The translations under genes and the position numbers were made by a program. DNA of 18,779 nucleotides. Source: JACDET01 sp035568375 (GTDB taxonomy: Bacteria > Patescibacteriota > Microgenomatia > Levybacterales > UBA12049). Under the pieces are notes generated by a model. That model saw nothing but the letters and a program-made list of their open reading frames with translations, did no database searches and was not told the DNA's origin. How positions within the stretch are numbered: the stretch's first letter is position 1; each line of letters opens with the position of its first letter. The stretch covers positions 1-18,779 of the forward strand of contig DATMOG010000060.1 in NCBI GenBank assembly GCA_035568375.1, given 5' to 3'. Below are positions 1 through 7,906 of the stretch, one piece after another.

Positions 1-2693
1 GTTATTAAAGTAGGATTTGGCCTGATCGTTATTGTGCCTAATGAAAGAAGTGGGACCGATCCGTTTTGTGTTGGAATCATAATTGAGCCAAGTCCCTGAA
101 TTGTTTGTGGATTGATATCTGTTCGAAAGATAATATCCTGATTTTGTGTATTGCCTTGTTCAAGTTTTACTTTACTATCAAGTGTTGTACCACTGGCATA
201 TGTCCGCATCCACTGCCCCACTTGATCTTGTGTCACGCCGGCATCTATCATCTTTTGATAATCAGGGACAAAGACGATTTTACTTGTTCCTGTTTTGATT
301 GATTTATCAATATTTGTGACACCTGGCTGTTTCTGTAAATATACCTCAATTTTATTCGCATAATTATCCAGCAGCGTTAAATCATTTCCAAATAATTTGA
401 TTTGGACATCAGCCCCTGCTGGTGGTCCGCCGCTTGCTTCAACAACTGAAAATTTTCCTGGTTGATAATTTGCATATCGGTTACGGATTAGTTGTGCGAC
501 ATCCATTGAAGTCATCTTTTGTTTGCTCGGTTCTGGAAGTACTAAAGTAATTGTTGCAATGTTACTGCCCGATCCACTTGGTCCAAATCCTGTTTCTGCA
601 CCTGATCCCATACTGAGTTGCGCTAGTTCTACTTCAGGAAGTGTCCTGACGTCATTGAGAATTTTGATAGCTTCAGTTTGAGTCTGACTAATTGTAGTTC
701 CCGCTGGCAATTCAAGTGCAAGCTGTAATGATTCCTGGGAGCTTGGTGGAAAAAACTCGTTTTTTACAAATCCGAGGGGTAATAACATATAAGAGAACAA
801 AGAAAACATAGCCACCATGGCAAGTGTTTTTCTCCGATTTGTTTTACTCGATAAAATAGCACTGATGACATAACGATATTTTTTACTAATAAAATCAAAA
901 CTAATAATGCCCTGATTGAAATACTGCTGGATATTGAGTTGACTTTTATATTGGCTAGATTTTTTTCTTTTAAACTGTTTCACGAAGCGTTCTTTTAAGC
1001 GGATAAATAATATATTGCGCACCTGAAAATAAATAAAGATATTGATTATAAATAAGAGAATTGCTGGGATTAAGTATATGCCTTTTGGTGCAATAGTAAA
1101 AAAGATTACGATGATGATAAGAAGAATCAGAGATCTGATGAGAAAAACTACACGATAAGGAATGTTCGGTCGCAAAATGATAATAACGATCGGTAAGGTA
1201 ATAAACATCGCTACTCCAAAGGAGACCAATAAAGAAGCCGAAACAACAATTGGGATGGGCTTGATAAACTCACCGATGATTCCTGTTGATAACAGAAGTG
1301 GGACAAATGCCCACACTGTGGTCAGAGTTGTTGTAGCAATAGCAGTTTTAAAATCTCGCCAGACAAGAAGACCTGCCTCCATGGGGGTAAATTTACCTGA
1401 CCGATAATATGCTGATAAAGCTGAGATCACCACAATAGTGTCATCAACTAATAATCCAAGTGATAGTAATAAAGAAAAAAACGCGATAAAGCTTAAATCG
1501 ATTCCTGTTCCATGCATCACAATAAATGTGATTAAGAATGTCATCGGGATAGCTGATGCTGCAACAATTGCTTGTCGTGTTCCAAGGAAAATGAGGATTA
1601 CGAGAAAGACGAGACAAAATGTTAAAATAAGATCACGGACCAATTCATTAAATTGTCTTGTAACCATACTGCCTGAGTCACGCACGGATGATATATTATA
1701 TTCTCCGACATATTTTCTCATATATTTTGCAACTGCATCATGTGCATCTTGATCAGCGGTTGTGATATTAGATGTACTTTTTTTGAAAACACTAAAGGTT
1801 ACTGCCTGTATTGCAGAGTGTTTTGAATTTGCAATATATGAATCAGGGATACCAGGTTGCTGTCGTACGGCAATAGTTGCTATGTTTGACAGAAGTGTGC
1901 TGGTACCGTTTGGAAGGCTTATTCTGAGATTGCGTAAATCATCCACTGTAGTAATTGTTGGATCGACTGTTAACGAAAATGATGACTTAGCTGTGTCAAT
2001 ATTTCCTGCTGGCTGTGAATTAATTGCAGTAGTAACGGTTTGTGAAAGTGTTTGCGGATTGATACCGTAAGTCGCTATTGCATCAGGCTTGACGGTTACT
2101 TGAATTTCCTGGTTGTCTAATCCATCAGCGGCAACTGTATTGATAGATGATATATCCTTAAGAGTGTCTCGTAATCCTCTACTAAACCGTATTAGTGAGG
2201 CAGAATCATTGCCGGTGATAGTAAATATCCATACAGGTGTATTTTGGAAATCGAGTTTTTGTACATGGGGAACTGTTGCATTTTTTGGCAAATTACTCAC
2301 ACTTTGAACGGCTGTCTGGACGTCTGTTGTTGCTTTGTCTACATTAACCCCCGAAAGAAATTGAATTGTTACTACTGATGAGGAATTCTGTGATGTTGAT
2401 GTCATCGTATCGATATTCGCAACATTACTCACGGATTGTTCAATTGGGGTTGTCACTAACGATTCTACATCGCTGGGTCCTGCTCCTGGCAATGAGGTTG
2501 AAATAGTGACAATGGCGATATTGATATTGGGATTAAGAACACGAGGCAGACTGATAAAACTCATAATACCGAAGATTGTTGCGATAAGTACGAGAAGCAG
2601 AACAAGCCGTGGATCTCGTAAATACGCTGCAATCAGTGATTTATTAAGTTTTGGATCGAATTTGAGTTGATTGAGATATGATGTAATCGTCAT
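1..2693 (-). CDS. RND-family efflux transporter (AcrB/HAE-like), 3' end cut by window edge
   Basis: The frame is open from ATG at 2693 to the window edge, giving 897 codons; the complete protein is probably 1000-1100 residues. It is an inner-membrane, proton-driven exporter of the RND superfamily. TM1 lies near residues 30-50, followed by a large extracytoplasmic porter domain. In TM4 the motif GLLVDDTIVVI carries the paired aspartates D417 and D418 that correspond to AcrB D407/D408, so proton relay should be intact. A second TM block begins near residue 620, followed by a second porter domain with a Gly/Ser-rich stretch (GAETGFGPSGSGS). Two extra hydrophobic segments lie between TM6 and TM7, at about residues 514-557. 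The start is 12 bases after the adaptor gene's stop codon, so the two form an operon; no Shine-Dalgarno is evident. Substrate cannot be told from sequence. An outer-membrane TolC partner is not visible. Confidence 0.93.
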   Translation of the reverse strand, partial: MTITSYLNQLKFDPKLNKSLIAAYLRDPRLVLLLVLIATIFGIMSFISLPRVLNPNINIAIVTISTSLPGAGPSDVESLVTTPIEQSVSNVANIDTMTSTSQNSSSVVTIQFLSGVNVDKATTDVQTAVQSVSNLPKNATVPHVQKLDFQNTPVWIFTITGNDSASLIRFSRGLRDTLKDISSINTVAADGLDNQEIQVTVKPDAIATYGINPQTLSQTVTTAINSQPAGNIDTAKSSFSLTVDPTITTVDDLRNLRISLPNGTSTLLSNIATIAVRQQPGIPDSYIANSKHSAIQAVTFSVFKKSTSNITTADQDAHDAVAKYMRKYVGEYNISSVRDSGSMVTRQFNELVRDLILTFCLVFLVILIFLGTRQAIVAASAIPMTFLITFIVMHGTGIDLSFIAFFSLLLSLGLLVDDTIVVISALSAYYRSGKFTPMEAGLLVWRDFKTAIATTTLTTVWAFVPLLLSTGIIGEFIKPIPIVVSASLLVSFGVAMFITLPIVIIILRPNIPYRVVFLIRSLILLIIIVIFFTIAPKGIYLIPAILLFIINIFIYFQVRNILFIRLKERFVKQFKRKKSSQYKSQLNIQQYFNQGIISFDFISKKYRYVISAILSSKTNRRKTLAMVAMFSLFSYMLLPLGFVKNEFFPPSSQESLQLALELPAGTTISQTQTEAIKILNDVRTLPEVELAQLSMGSGAETGFGPSGSGSNIATITLVLPEPSKQKMTSMDVAQLIRNRYANYQPGKFSVVEASGGPPAGADVQIKLFGNDLTLLDNYANKIEVYLQKQPGVTNIDKSIKTGTSKIVFVPDYQKMIDAGVTQDQVGQWMRTYASGTTLDSKVKLEQGNTQNQDIIFRTDINPQTIQGLGSIMIPTQNGSVPLLSLGTITIRPNPTLI

Positions 2694-2705
2694 ACATAAA
2701 ATAGT

Positions 2706-4163
2706 TTAATTTATCGTAACTTTATCTCCTGAAACGACGTTTCTGTTCAAAATAATCTGATCACCTGATTTCAAGCCATTGGTAATTTCTATAAAATTGC
2801 CAAAAATATTTCCTAGTGTTACTTTTCGCGTTATAGCTTTATTCTTTTCATCAACGAGTAGATAATTTTCGTCCTGTGTTTGATAGATAGCATCGATCGG
2901 AACAAATGGAACTGTCGAACCAGTACTAGGTGAACCGACGGGAATATCGGCGTTTACATATTGTCCATCGGTTACTAAATTTGTGTCATCCGTCGGGATG
3001 GTATAAAAAATTGAATATAGCATACCGTTAGTGGCATCGGAAGAAACGTAGAATGGCTTGATTTGGTAAGCTTTTCCATTAAGATAGATATCACTTGTTT
3101 CAAGTCTTGATACATTTTGCGCAATCTGTTGTGGAACATCAACGATTGCGATTGTTTGTAAATTATCCGATGTTGCTGTAATTGTCGCAAGCTGTGTGCC
3201 AGGTGTAACAGATTGTCCTACATGGACAAAAATTCGTTCTATTATCCCATCGACAGGACTAGAAGGTAACATCGAATCTGCATTGACTTCAGCGAGTTGT
3301 GTTTGTAATCCGGTTACTTCTTTGTTTAGTTCAAGCGATTTTTCTTGGATAGTGAGTTGTTCAATTGTTAGGTCGTGTTGTGTTTGTGCAATTTGTCCAG
3401 GTGCTTTACTACTATCTGTCTGTACTTGTAGATTACTGAGTTGTTGTTTAAGTTGATTCTGTGCACTTTGCAATTGGTTGATTTGTGTTTGTTGCGGAAT
3501 GGTACTTGATGCTGACGCTCCAGTATTTTGAGCAGTTGTTAATTGTTGGTTAAGCGTGTCAAGGAGAGATTGATTAGTATTAATGAGGTTTATTGTTTGG
3601 TTTGCCGATTGGGTTGCGATTGTTTGCTGATCATTGAAGTTATTAAGAGTAAGGTTAGCGATATTTTTTTGTTTATTTATTGTGTCTTGTTGTTGAGAAA
3701 AGTTATCTTGGACACTTTTGTATTGCGCTTTGGCGATTTGTGCCTGGACTTCAGTTACATTACCTCCTTGATAATTTGATGAAAGGGTGATGAGCTGTTT
3801 TCCCTTGATGACTTTGTCTCCATCAGTGACATTGACATCCTGCACAATTCCTGAAGTTTGTGCAACAATTTTGATAACTCCTGCTTTTTCAATTTTTGCT
3901 TGAAAGGTTACTTTGGGTGCCTTGCCGATGCTATAGAGCTCTACCGATTTTGTAGCTGGAGGTGGTGTTAGTTGTTGTTTAGGTTGAGTGAGAGCATGTC
4001 CAACTATAATAGTGAGCGAAAGTAATCCGAGTACAATAAAGAAACTACCGAACGGTCTTTCTTTAATGAAAGAAGTTAATCTTTTATAAATTTTTCGATA
4101 AGGAAGTTTGGTAAAAATAGATAAATTGTTTAAAAAATATTGTCCTGCCATAGTTTTATCCAT
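2706..4163 (-). CDS. HlyD/RND-type periplasmic (extracytoplasmic) adaptor subunit
   Basis: This is the membrane-fusion/adaptor protein that partners the RND pump encoded immediately downstream. With the ATG at 4163 it has 485 residues: a short basic cytoplasmic N-terminus, one TM segment at about 39-58, a first lipoyl/barrel half (about 88-128, ending GDKVIKGKQLITL), a long Gln/Asn-rich alpha-hairpin (about 135-295), the second lipoyl half (about 302-330, with SPVDGIIERIFVHVGQSV), then beta-barrel and membrane-proximal domains. The N-terminus is a single anchor, not a lipobox. An upstream in-frame GTG at 4184 would add seven residues, but it has no Shine-Dalgarno; an AGGTGGGG tract at 4179-4186 lies 15 bases before the ATG, rather far. 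The start is therefore uncertain. Family assignment is secure from domain order and context. Confidence 0.9.
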   Translation of the reverse strand: MDKTMAGQYFLNNLSIFTKLPYRKIYKRLTSFIKERPFGSFFIVLGLLSLTIIVGHALTQPKQQLTPPPATKSVELYSIGKAPKVTFQAKIEKAGVIKIVAQTSGIVQDVNVTDGDKVIKGKQLITLSSNYQGGNVTEVQAQIAKAQYKSVQDNFSQQQDTINKQKNIANLTLNNFNDQQTIATQSANQTINLINTNQSLLDTLNQQLTTAQNTGASASSTIPQQTQINQLQSAQNQLKQQLSNLQVQTDSSKAPGQIAQTQHDLTIEQLTIQEKSLELNKEVTGLQTQLAEVNADSMLPSSPVDGIIERIFVHVGQSVTPGTQLATITATSDNLQTIAIVDVPQQIAQNVSRLETSDIYLNGKAYQIKPFYVSSDATNGMLYSIFYTIPTDDTNLVTDGQYVNADIPVGSPSTGSTVPFVPIDAIYQTQDENYLLVDEKNKAITRKVTLGNIFGNFIEITNGLKSGDQIILNRNVVSGDKVTIN

Positions 4164-4211
4164 AAAAAATGTCTTAAACCCCACCTAAGAAATTTTTTCT
4201 AGGAGCCATCT

Positions 4212-4240
4212 ATTATAGGATAATGTCAGGTTTATGTCAA
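4212..4240 (-). promoter_or_regulatory. Consensus sigma70-type promoter for the adaptor-RND operon
   Basis: Read on the minus strand, a perfect TTGACA (4240-4235) is followed by a 17-base spacer and a perfect TATAAT (4217-4212). Expected transcription start is about 4205, giving a leader of about 20-42 bases to the candidate starts of the adaptor. A full consensus with ideal spacing suggests strong, probably constitutive housekeeping transcription; no operator-like palindrome is obvious around it. Confidence 0.85.
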
Positions 4241-4329
4241 GTTGAAACGATAAGTTTGTTATTGTATAGAAAATAGTTTAATTCATTTGACGTAATTCAT
4301 AAATTCCTCAATTATTACTTTAATACGTT

Positions 4330-6570
4330 TTATCCCAATTCAACCATTGTTTTAAGAAGCTCTGCGGACCAACGGTAGATGTTATAGCTTTTGAGTATAT
4401 TGCGCATACGACGCATTCTTCTTGTCTGTTCTGATCGTCTCATTGTAAGTGCGGTATGGATTGCCTCTGCTGTTTGTTCGCCATTGTATGGATTTACAAT
4501 CAATGCATCACGCAATTCTCGTGATGCACCGGCAAATTGACTCAGAATCAGTACTCCTTTTTCGTCATCGCGAGCTGCGACAAATTCTTTTGCTACTAGA
4601 TTCATTCCGTCATGAAGAGATGTTACCAGACAAACATTGGCTACACGATAGAGCGGATAAATTGCTACATGGCTATGATGTTTATGCAAAAAGAGAATCG
4701 GTTTCCAATCATTATTTTTTAATTTATTATTGATCCTATTAATTTCTGTCTCTACTTTTGATGCAAAGGTTTTATATTCTGGAATATCAGTACGGCTTGG
4801 TGCAGAAATTTGGATAAACGTAAATTTGTTGATATAAGTAGGATATTTTGTAAGGAAGATTTCTATGGCTTGTAAGCGCTCCATAATCCCTTTAGTGTAG
4901 TCCAAACGATCAACGCCAATACCCACATATTCTGATTTAACACCTAAACGCTTTAATGCGTCTTTACTTCTCTCGTCTTGAATTTTGTTATTTTCTGATG
5001 AGCGTTTGGAAAAAGCGATACTAATAGGAAATGGTTTTACGGTGGTGCCATGATTATTTTTTGTAATGGTGAATTGGTCAAGATCTATTAACGCTTCCAG
5101 TTCACGGCTGACGGTGTTAATAAAATTGTTGCAATGGTTTTGTGTATGAAACCCAATTATATCCGCTCCTAGCATGCCATCAAGGATTTCTTTTTTCCAT
5201 GGACAGATACTAAATGATTCGGCGTTGGGCCATGGAATATGCCAGAACATCCCAATTGTTGCATCGGGGCACTTGTCTTTAATGAGACGGGGTAAAAGCG
5301 CGAAATGGAAGTCCTGGACGAGAATAATAGGGCTTGTTTCATTTTTTATTTCTTTGAGAATTGTCTTTGCAAATTTTTCATTCACTTTGATATATTCTTT
5401 CCAGTCATCTTTTTTAAAGATCGGTCTTGTATGTGCAATATGACATAGCGGCCAAATCCCTTCGTTGGAAAAACCGTTATAGAACCCTTTGATTTCATCA
5501 TTAGTAAGCCAGACTCGTTTTAATGTGTAAAGTGGGTCATGTGGTGGGACGCCAATAGTATCATTTTCATCAACAACGAGTTTATCTGCATTTCCACTTC
5601 CATGAGCAATCCACATCCCTCCAGTTGCTTGCATAATCGGCTCGATTGCAGTTACCATACCACTTGCGGGGAAATGATAATCAATCGTATTGCCTTCTTT
5701 GGTGTGGATGTAAGGTTCTCTATTTGAAACGATAAAAATTTTACGATCTTTTAAGATATCAGTAACGAATGCTTTTAGTCGCTCTGTTGTCCAAGGAGAA
5801 TCAAATTTTTTTAGTCGGAGACGTGCTTCTTCACTTGCGGCGATCCGGGCTTCAATTAGATTTTGCTGAATATTCCCCACTTCTTTTATAAGAGGTCCTA
5901 GAAAAGGATTATTAAATACTTTATTGATGTTTTTATTTCTATTTCCTTTTCGTGTCAATTGAAGCGACTCAACGAGATTGCGAATGGGTGCAATGATAAT
6001 CCATCTTAGAAGAATCAAAATAGCTAGAGAAAGTAATAATGCCTGGATAAAAAGTTTCTCAAGATCACTTTTCCAGATATCATTTAACTGTGAATCAATA
6101 TAGCCAGCATTTTGAATGACAAGAAGCGAGCCTACGACGCTTTTTTTATCATGCAGGGGAGATGCGTAAATGTATAACTTTTTATTGTTTATTGTTACAA
6201 AGTTACCAATATCCTGATCACCGTCCATAGCATCTGTTACTATTTGATTTGTTTGACGTAATTGTGTCACACCATTTGGGAGTGTTGCTGATGAAACGAT
6301 ATATTTTCCTGTGTTATTGACGATTGAGACACCTGCTAATCTTTGTTTGTCTGTGAATTTTTCAACGACTGTTTGCAAATAAGTATTTGATTTATTGATA
6401 AAATTTGGCTCAACGGATTCTTTCAAGTTATCATCAACAAGATATGAACGATATTGGATATCTCCCTTAAGCCTTTTTGCTTCTGAATCTACATGTGTCC
6501 AGGTGAAATAAACGGCAATAAGACTTATAAGTATGATTATGATGCCAACTGCCGCAAGAAGTTGTTTCAT
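4330..6570 (-). CDS. Membrane-anchored sensor-GT20 fusion (trehalose-6-phosphate synthase family)
   Basis: The 746-residue protein joins a receptor-like N-terminus to a GT20 glycosyltransferase. TM1 is at about 4-24, an extracytoplasmic domain of Cache/PAS-like size spans about 25-170, TM2 is at about 172-194, and a HAMP-like linker follows (starting APIRNLVESL). The catalytic domain runs from about 277 to 746. Residues aligned to E. coli OtsA are present: R284 in VSNREPY, W320 in GGMW, Y364 and W373 around GFSNEGIW, D420 in VQDFHF, H444 in FWHIPWPNAE, R555 and K560 in VDRLDYTKG, D654 and E662 in SLHDGMNLVAKE. The likely reaction is transfer of glucose from a nucleotide sugar to glucose-6-phosphate in the cytoplasm, at the membrane. 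Another acceptor (as in glucosylglycerol-phosphate synthase) cannot be excluded. No phosphatase partner (otsB) is in the window. Confidence 0.88.
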   Translation of the reverse strand: MKQLLAAVGIIIILISLIAVYFTWTHVDSEAKRLKGDIQYRSYLVDDNLKESVEPNFINKSNTYLQTVVEKFTDKQRLAGVSIVNNTGKYIVSSATLPNGVTQLRQTNQIVTDAMDGDQDIGNFVTINNKKLYIYASPLHDKKSVVGSLLVIQNAGYIDSQLNDIWKSDLEKLFIQALLLSLAILILLRWIIIAPIRNLVESLQLTRKGNRNKNINKVFNNPFLGPLIKEVGNIQQNLIEARIAASEEARLRLKKFDSPWTTERLKAFVTDILKDRKIFIVSNREPYIHTKEGNTIDYHFPASGMVTAIEPIMQATGGMWIAHGSGNADKLVVDENDTIGVPPHDPLYTLKRVWLTNDEIKGFYNGFSNEGIWPLCHIAHTRPIFKKDDWKEYIKVNEKFAKTILKEIKNETSPIILVQDFHFALLPRLIKDKCPDATIGMFWHIPWPNAESFSICPWKKEILDGMLGADIIGFHTQNHCNNFINTVSRELEALIDLDQFTITKNNHGTTVKPFPISIAFSKRSSENNKIQDERSKDALKRLGVKSEYVGIGVDRLDYTKGIMERLQAIEIFLTKYPTYINKFTFIQISAPSRTDIPEYKTFASKVETEINRINNKLKNNDWKPILFLHKHHSHVAIYPLYRVANVCLVTSLHDGMNLVAKEFVAARDDEKGVLILSQFAGASRELRDALIVNPYNGEQTAEAIHTALTMRRSEQTRRMRRMRNILKSYNIYRWSAELLKTMVELG

Positions 6571-6578
6571 GGAGCAAC

Positions 6579-6587
6579 ATTATAACA
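6579..6587 (-). promoter_or_regulatory. Extended -10 promoter, predicted leaderless start of the GT20 fusion
   Basis: On the minus strand TGTTATAAT (6587-6579) is an extended -10 element (TGnTATAAT). Only eight bases separate it from the ATG at 6570, so transcription should begin at or within two bases of the start codon. No good -35 box lies at 16-18 bases upstream, as expected for an extended -10 promoter. No Shine-Dalgarno fits in the remaining space. Confidence 0.7.
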
Positions 6588-6625
6588 TACTTTGTAAGGC
6601 TAAATCAGCCTGATCTATTAGAATT

Positions 6626-6653
6626 TTGCGTTTATTTTTTGCGATGTTATAAT
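6626..6653 (+). promoter_or_regulatory. Extended -10 promoter for the YgjP-like peptidase gene
   Basis: TGTTATAAT at 6645-6653 is the same nine-base extended -10 as the divergent promoter on the opposite strand. A partial -35 (TTGCGT, 6626-6631) lies 16 bases upstream of the hexamer. The ATG at 6665 follows after 11 bases, so the predicted 5' leader is only about 3-5 bases, too short for a Shine-Dalgarno. Confidence 0.65.
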
Positions 6654-6664
6654 GGATTTCTCTT

Positions 6665-7318
6665 ATGGATAACGTCACAATAGTTCGATCGATAAAACGA
6701 AAATCTGTTGGTATTCAGGTTTTATCTGATGCGAGCATAAAAGTAACGATTCCCTATTTTTATCCAAAATGGCATGTTACAAAAATTTTACAGGAAAAAT
6801 TTGAATGGATTACCACAGCTCAGCAACGGATGCTATTGCGACAAGTGAAACCGCAACAGCAAGGATATTATTTGTATTTAGGGAAAACTTACAAATTAGA
6901 GTTGCATCCTGGACAAAAAGAATTAGTCAAAGTTACTGACAAAATCTATATCGCAAGTACTAATGATAAATTTATCAAAACCTATTTGACGAGCTGGTAT
7001 AAACAACAAGCGAGAAAAATTATTGTTGAAAGAGTCAATAATTATGCAAGAATTGCAGGATTGTCGTTTCGATCTGTTGCAATTACCACTGCTGAAACTC
7101 GTTGGGGTTCATGTAGCAGCAATAGAACATTGAATTTTAATTGGAAATTAGTTATGGCTCCTATTGAAGTGATTGACTATGTTATCACTCATGAGCTGGC
7201 TCATCTGACAGAACTTAATCATTCTCGTGCATTTTGGGAAACAATAAGAAAAATGTATCCATTATATCGCGAATATCGCACTTGGCTTAAAAGGAATGGA
7301 CACATACTGACTGTTTAA
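6665..7318 (+). CDS. YgjP-like (DUF45/WSS-type) zinc metallopeptidase
   Basis: The 217-residue protein matches the YgjP-like, SprT-related metallopeptidase family, often annotated as M48 family. The zinc site is THELAHLTELNHS: H176, E177 and H180 form HExxH, and H186 is the likely third ligand. Upstream, TRWGSCSS (about residues 145-152) is the family's hallmark, with the N-terminal beta-rich part before it. No signal peptide or TM segment is seen, so it should be cytoplasmic. Substrate is not known for most members; a role in processing nucleoprotein or damaged protein is speculative. It is transcribed divergently from the GT20 fusion, with 94 bases between start codons. Confidence 0.9.
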   Translation: MDNVTIVRSIKRKSVGIQVLSDASIKVTIPYFYPKWHVTKILQEKFEWITTAQQRMLLRQVKPQQQGYYLYLGKTYKLELHPGQKELVKVTDKIYIASTNDKFIKTYLTSWYKQQARKIIVERVNNYARIAGLSFRSVAITTAETRWGSCSSNRTLNFNWKLVMAPIEVIDYVITHELAHLTELNHSRAFWETIRKMYPLYREYRTWLKRNGHILTV

Positions 7319-7367
7319 TAGGAGATAGACAAATATATAATCAAGGAGATTTCTTCGAAGTTCTGCT

Positions 7368-7402
7368 TTGAGATATAATTATTTGATCTCAAGTCATATG
7401 AC
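7368..7402. repeat. Two adjacent inverted repeats between peptidase and flavokinase genes
   Basis: TTGAGAT (7368-7374) and ATCTCAA (7386-7392) form a perfect 7-bp inverted repeat around an 11-base loop, directly followed by the 10-bp palindrome GTCATATGAC (7393-7402). No T-run follows, so this is not a standard intrinsic terminator. It could be a protein-binding site or an RNA hairpin at the 3' end of the peptidase transcript. A TATAAT at 7374-7379 is included but has no suitable -35. Confidence 0.4.
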
Positions 7403-7509
7403 CCCTAATTGAAAAGAATGATCCTAGAATACAAGTGTAATTACAAAAAAAGTGTGTTCTAAGAAACCAATATTAGTATTTTTTTACCTTAAGATATTCG
7501 TATATGATT

Positions 7510-7518
7510 TGTTATACT
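7510..7518 (+). promoter_or_regulatory. Extended -10 promoter for the riboflavin kinase gene
   Basis: TGTTATACT is an extended -10 element; 13 bases separate it from the ATG at 7532, predicting a leader of about six bases. A partial -35 (TTAAGA, 7489-7494) lies 18 bases upstream of the hexamer. The element is nearly identical to the two in the 6.6 kb divergent region. Confidence 0.6.
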
Positions 7519-7531
7519 ATACAGATTAAAT

Positions 7532-7906
7532 ATGAATGAATTATATAAAATCAGCGGTACTGTTATTCATGGAGAAAATCGAGGCAAATCGCTTGGCTTT
7601 CCGACGGCAAATATCCGTTTGGATAATAAAGTTTCTGAAGGAATTTATGCAGGAAGTGTGACAATTAATGGAAAAATATATTATACAGCTTCTTTTGTCG
7701 GAGCGCCAAAAACATTTCACACTACTGATGTTAAATTAGAAAATTTTATTTTTGATTTTGATGGGGATCTGTATGGTAAGTCCATTACGATCCGTTTATA
7801 TAAAAAAATTCGTGATAATAAAAAATTTATATCAGTTGATGATTTGGTTAAACAAATGCATCATGATGTTGAGGAAATAAAAGTGTTTTTTGCAAGTAAT
7901 AGTTAG
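7532..7906 (+). CDS. Stand-alone riboflavin kinase (flavokinase domain of RibF)
   Basis: The 124-residue protein corresponds to the C-terminal kinase module of bacterial RibF, without the N-terminal FMN adenylyltransferase. It would phosphorylate riboflavin to FMN in the cytoplasm. Visible motifs are GENRGKSLGFPTANI (about 14-28, nucleotide and flavin binding), E70 in the position of the catalytic glutamate, and DFDGDLYGKSITIRLYKKIR (about 75-94) with D111 near the C-terminus. The usual NPTF-type segment is altered (APKTFHTTD). FAD, which the nearby NDH-2 needs, would require a separate adenylyltransferase or uptake. The stop codon directly abuts the 3' end of the converging metallopeptidase pseudogene. 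Confidence 0.88.
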   Translation: MNELYKISGTVIHGENRGKSLGFPTANIRLDNKVSEGIYAGSVTINGKIYYTASFVGAPKTFHTTDVKLENFIFDFDGDLYGKSITIRLYKKIRDNKKFISVDDLVKQMHHDVEEIKVFFASNS

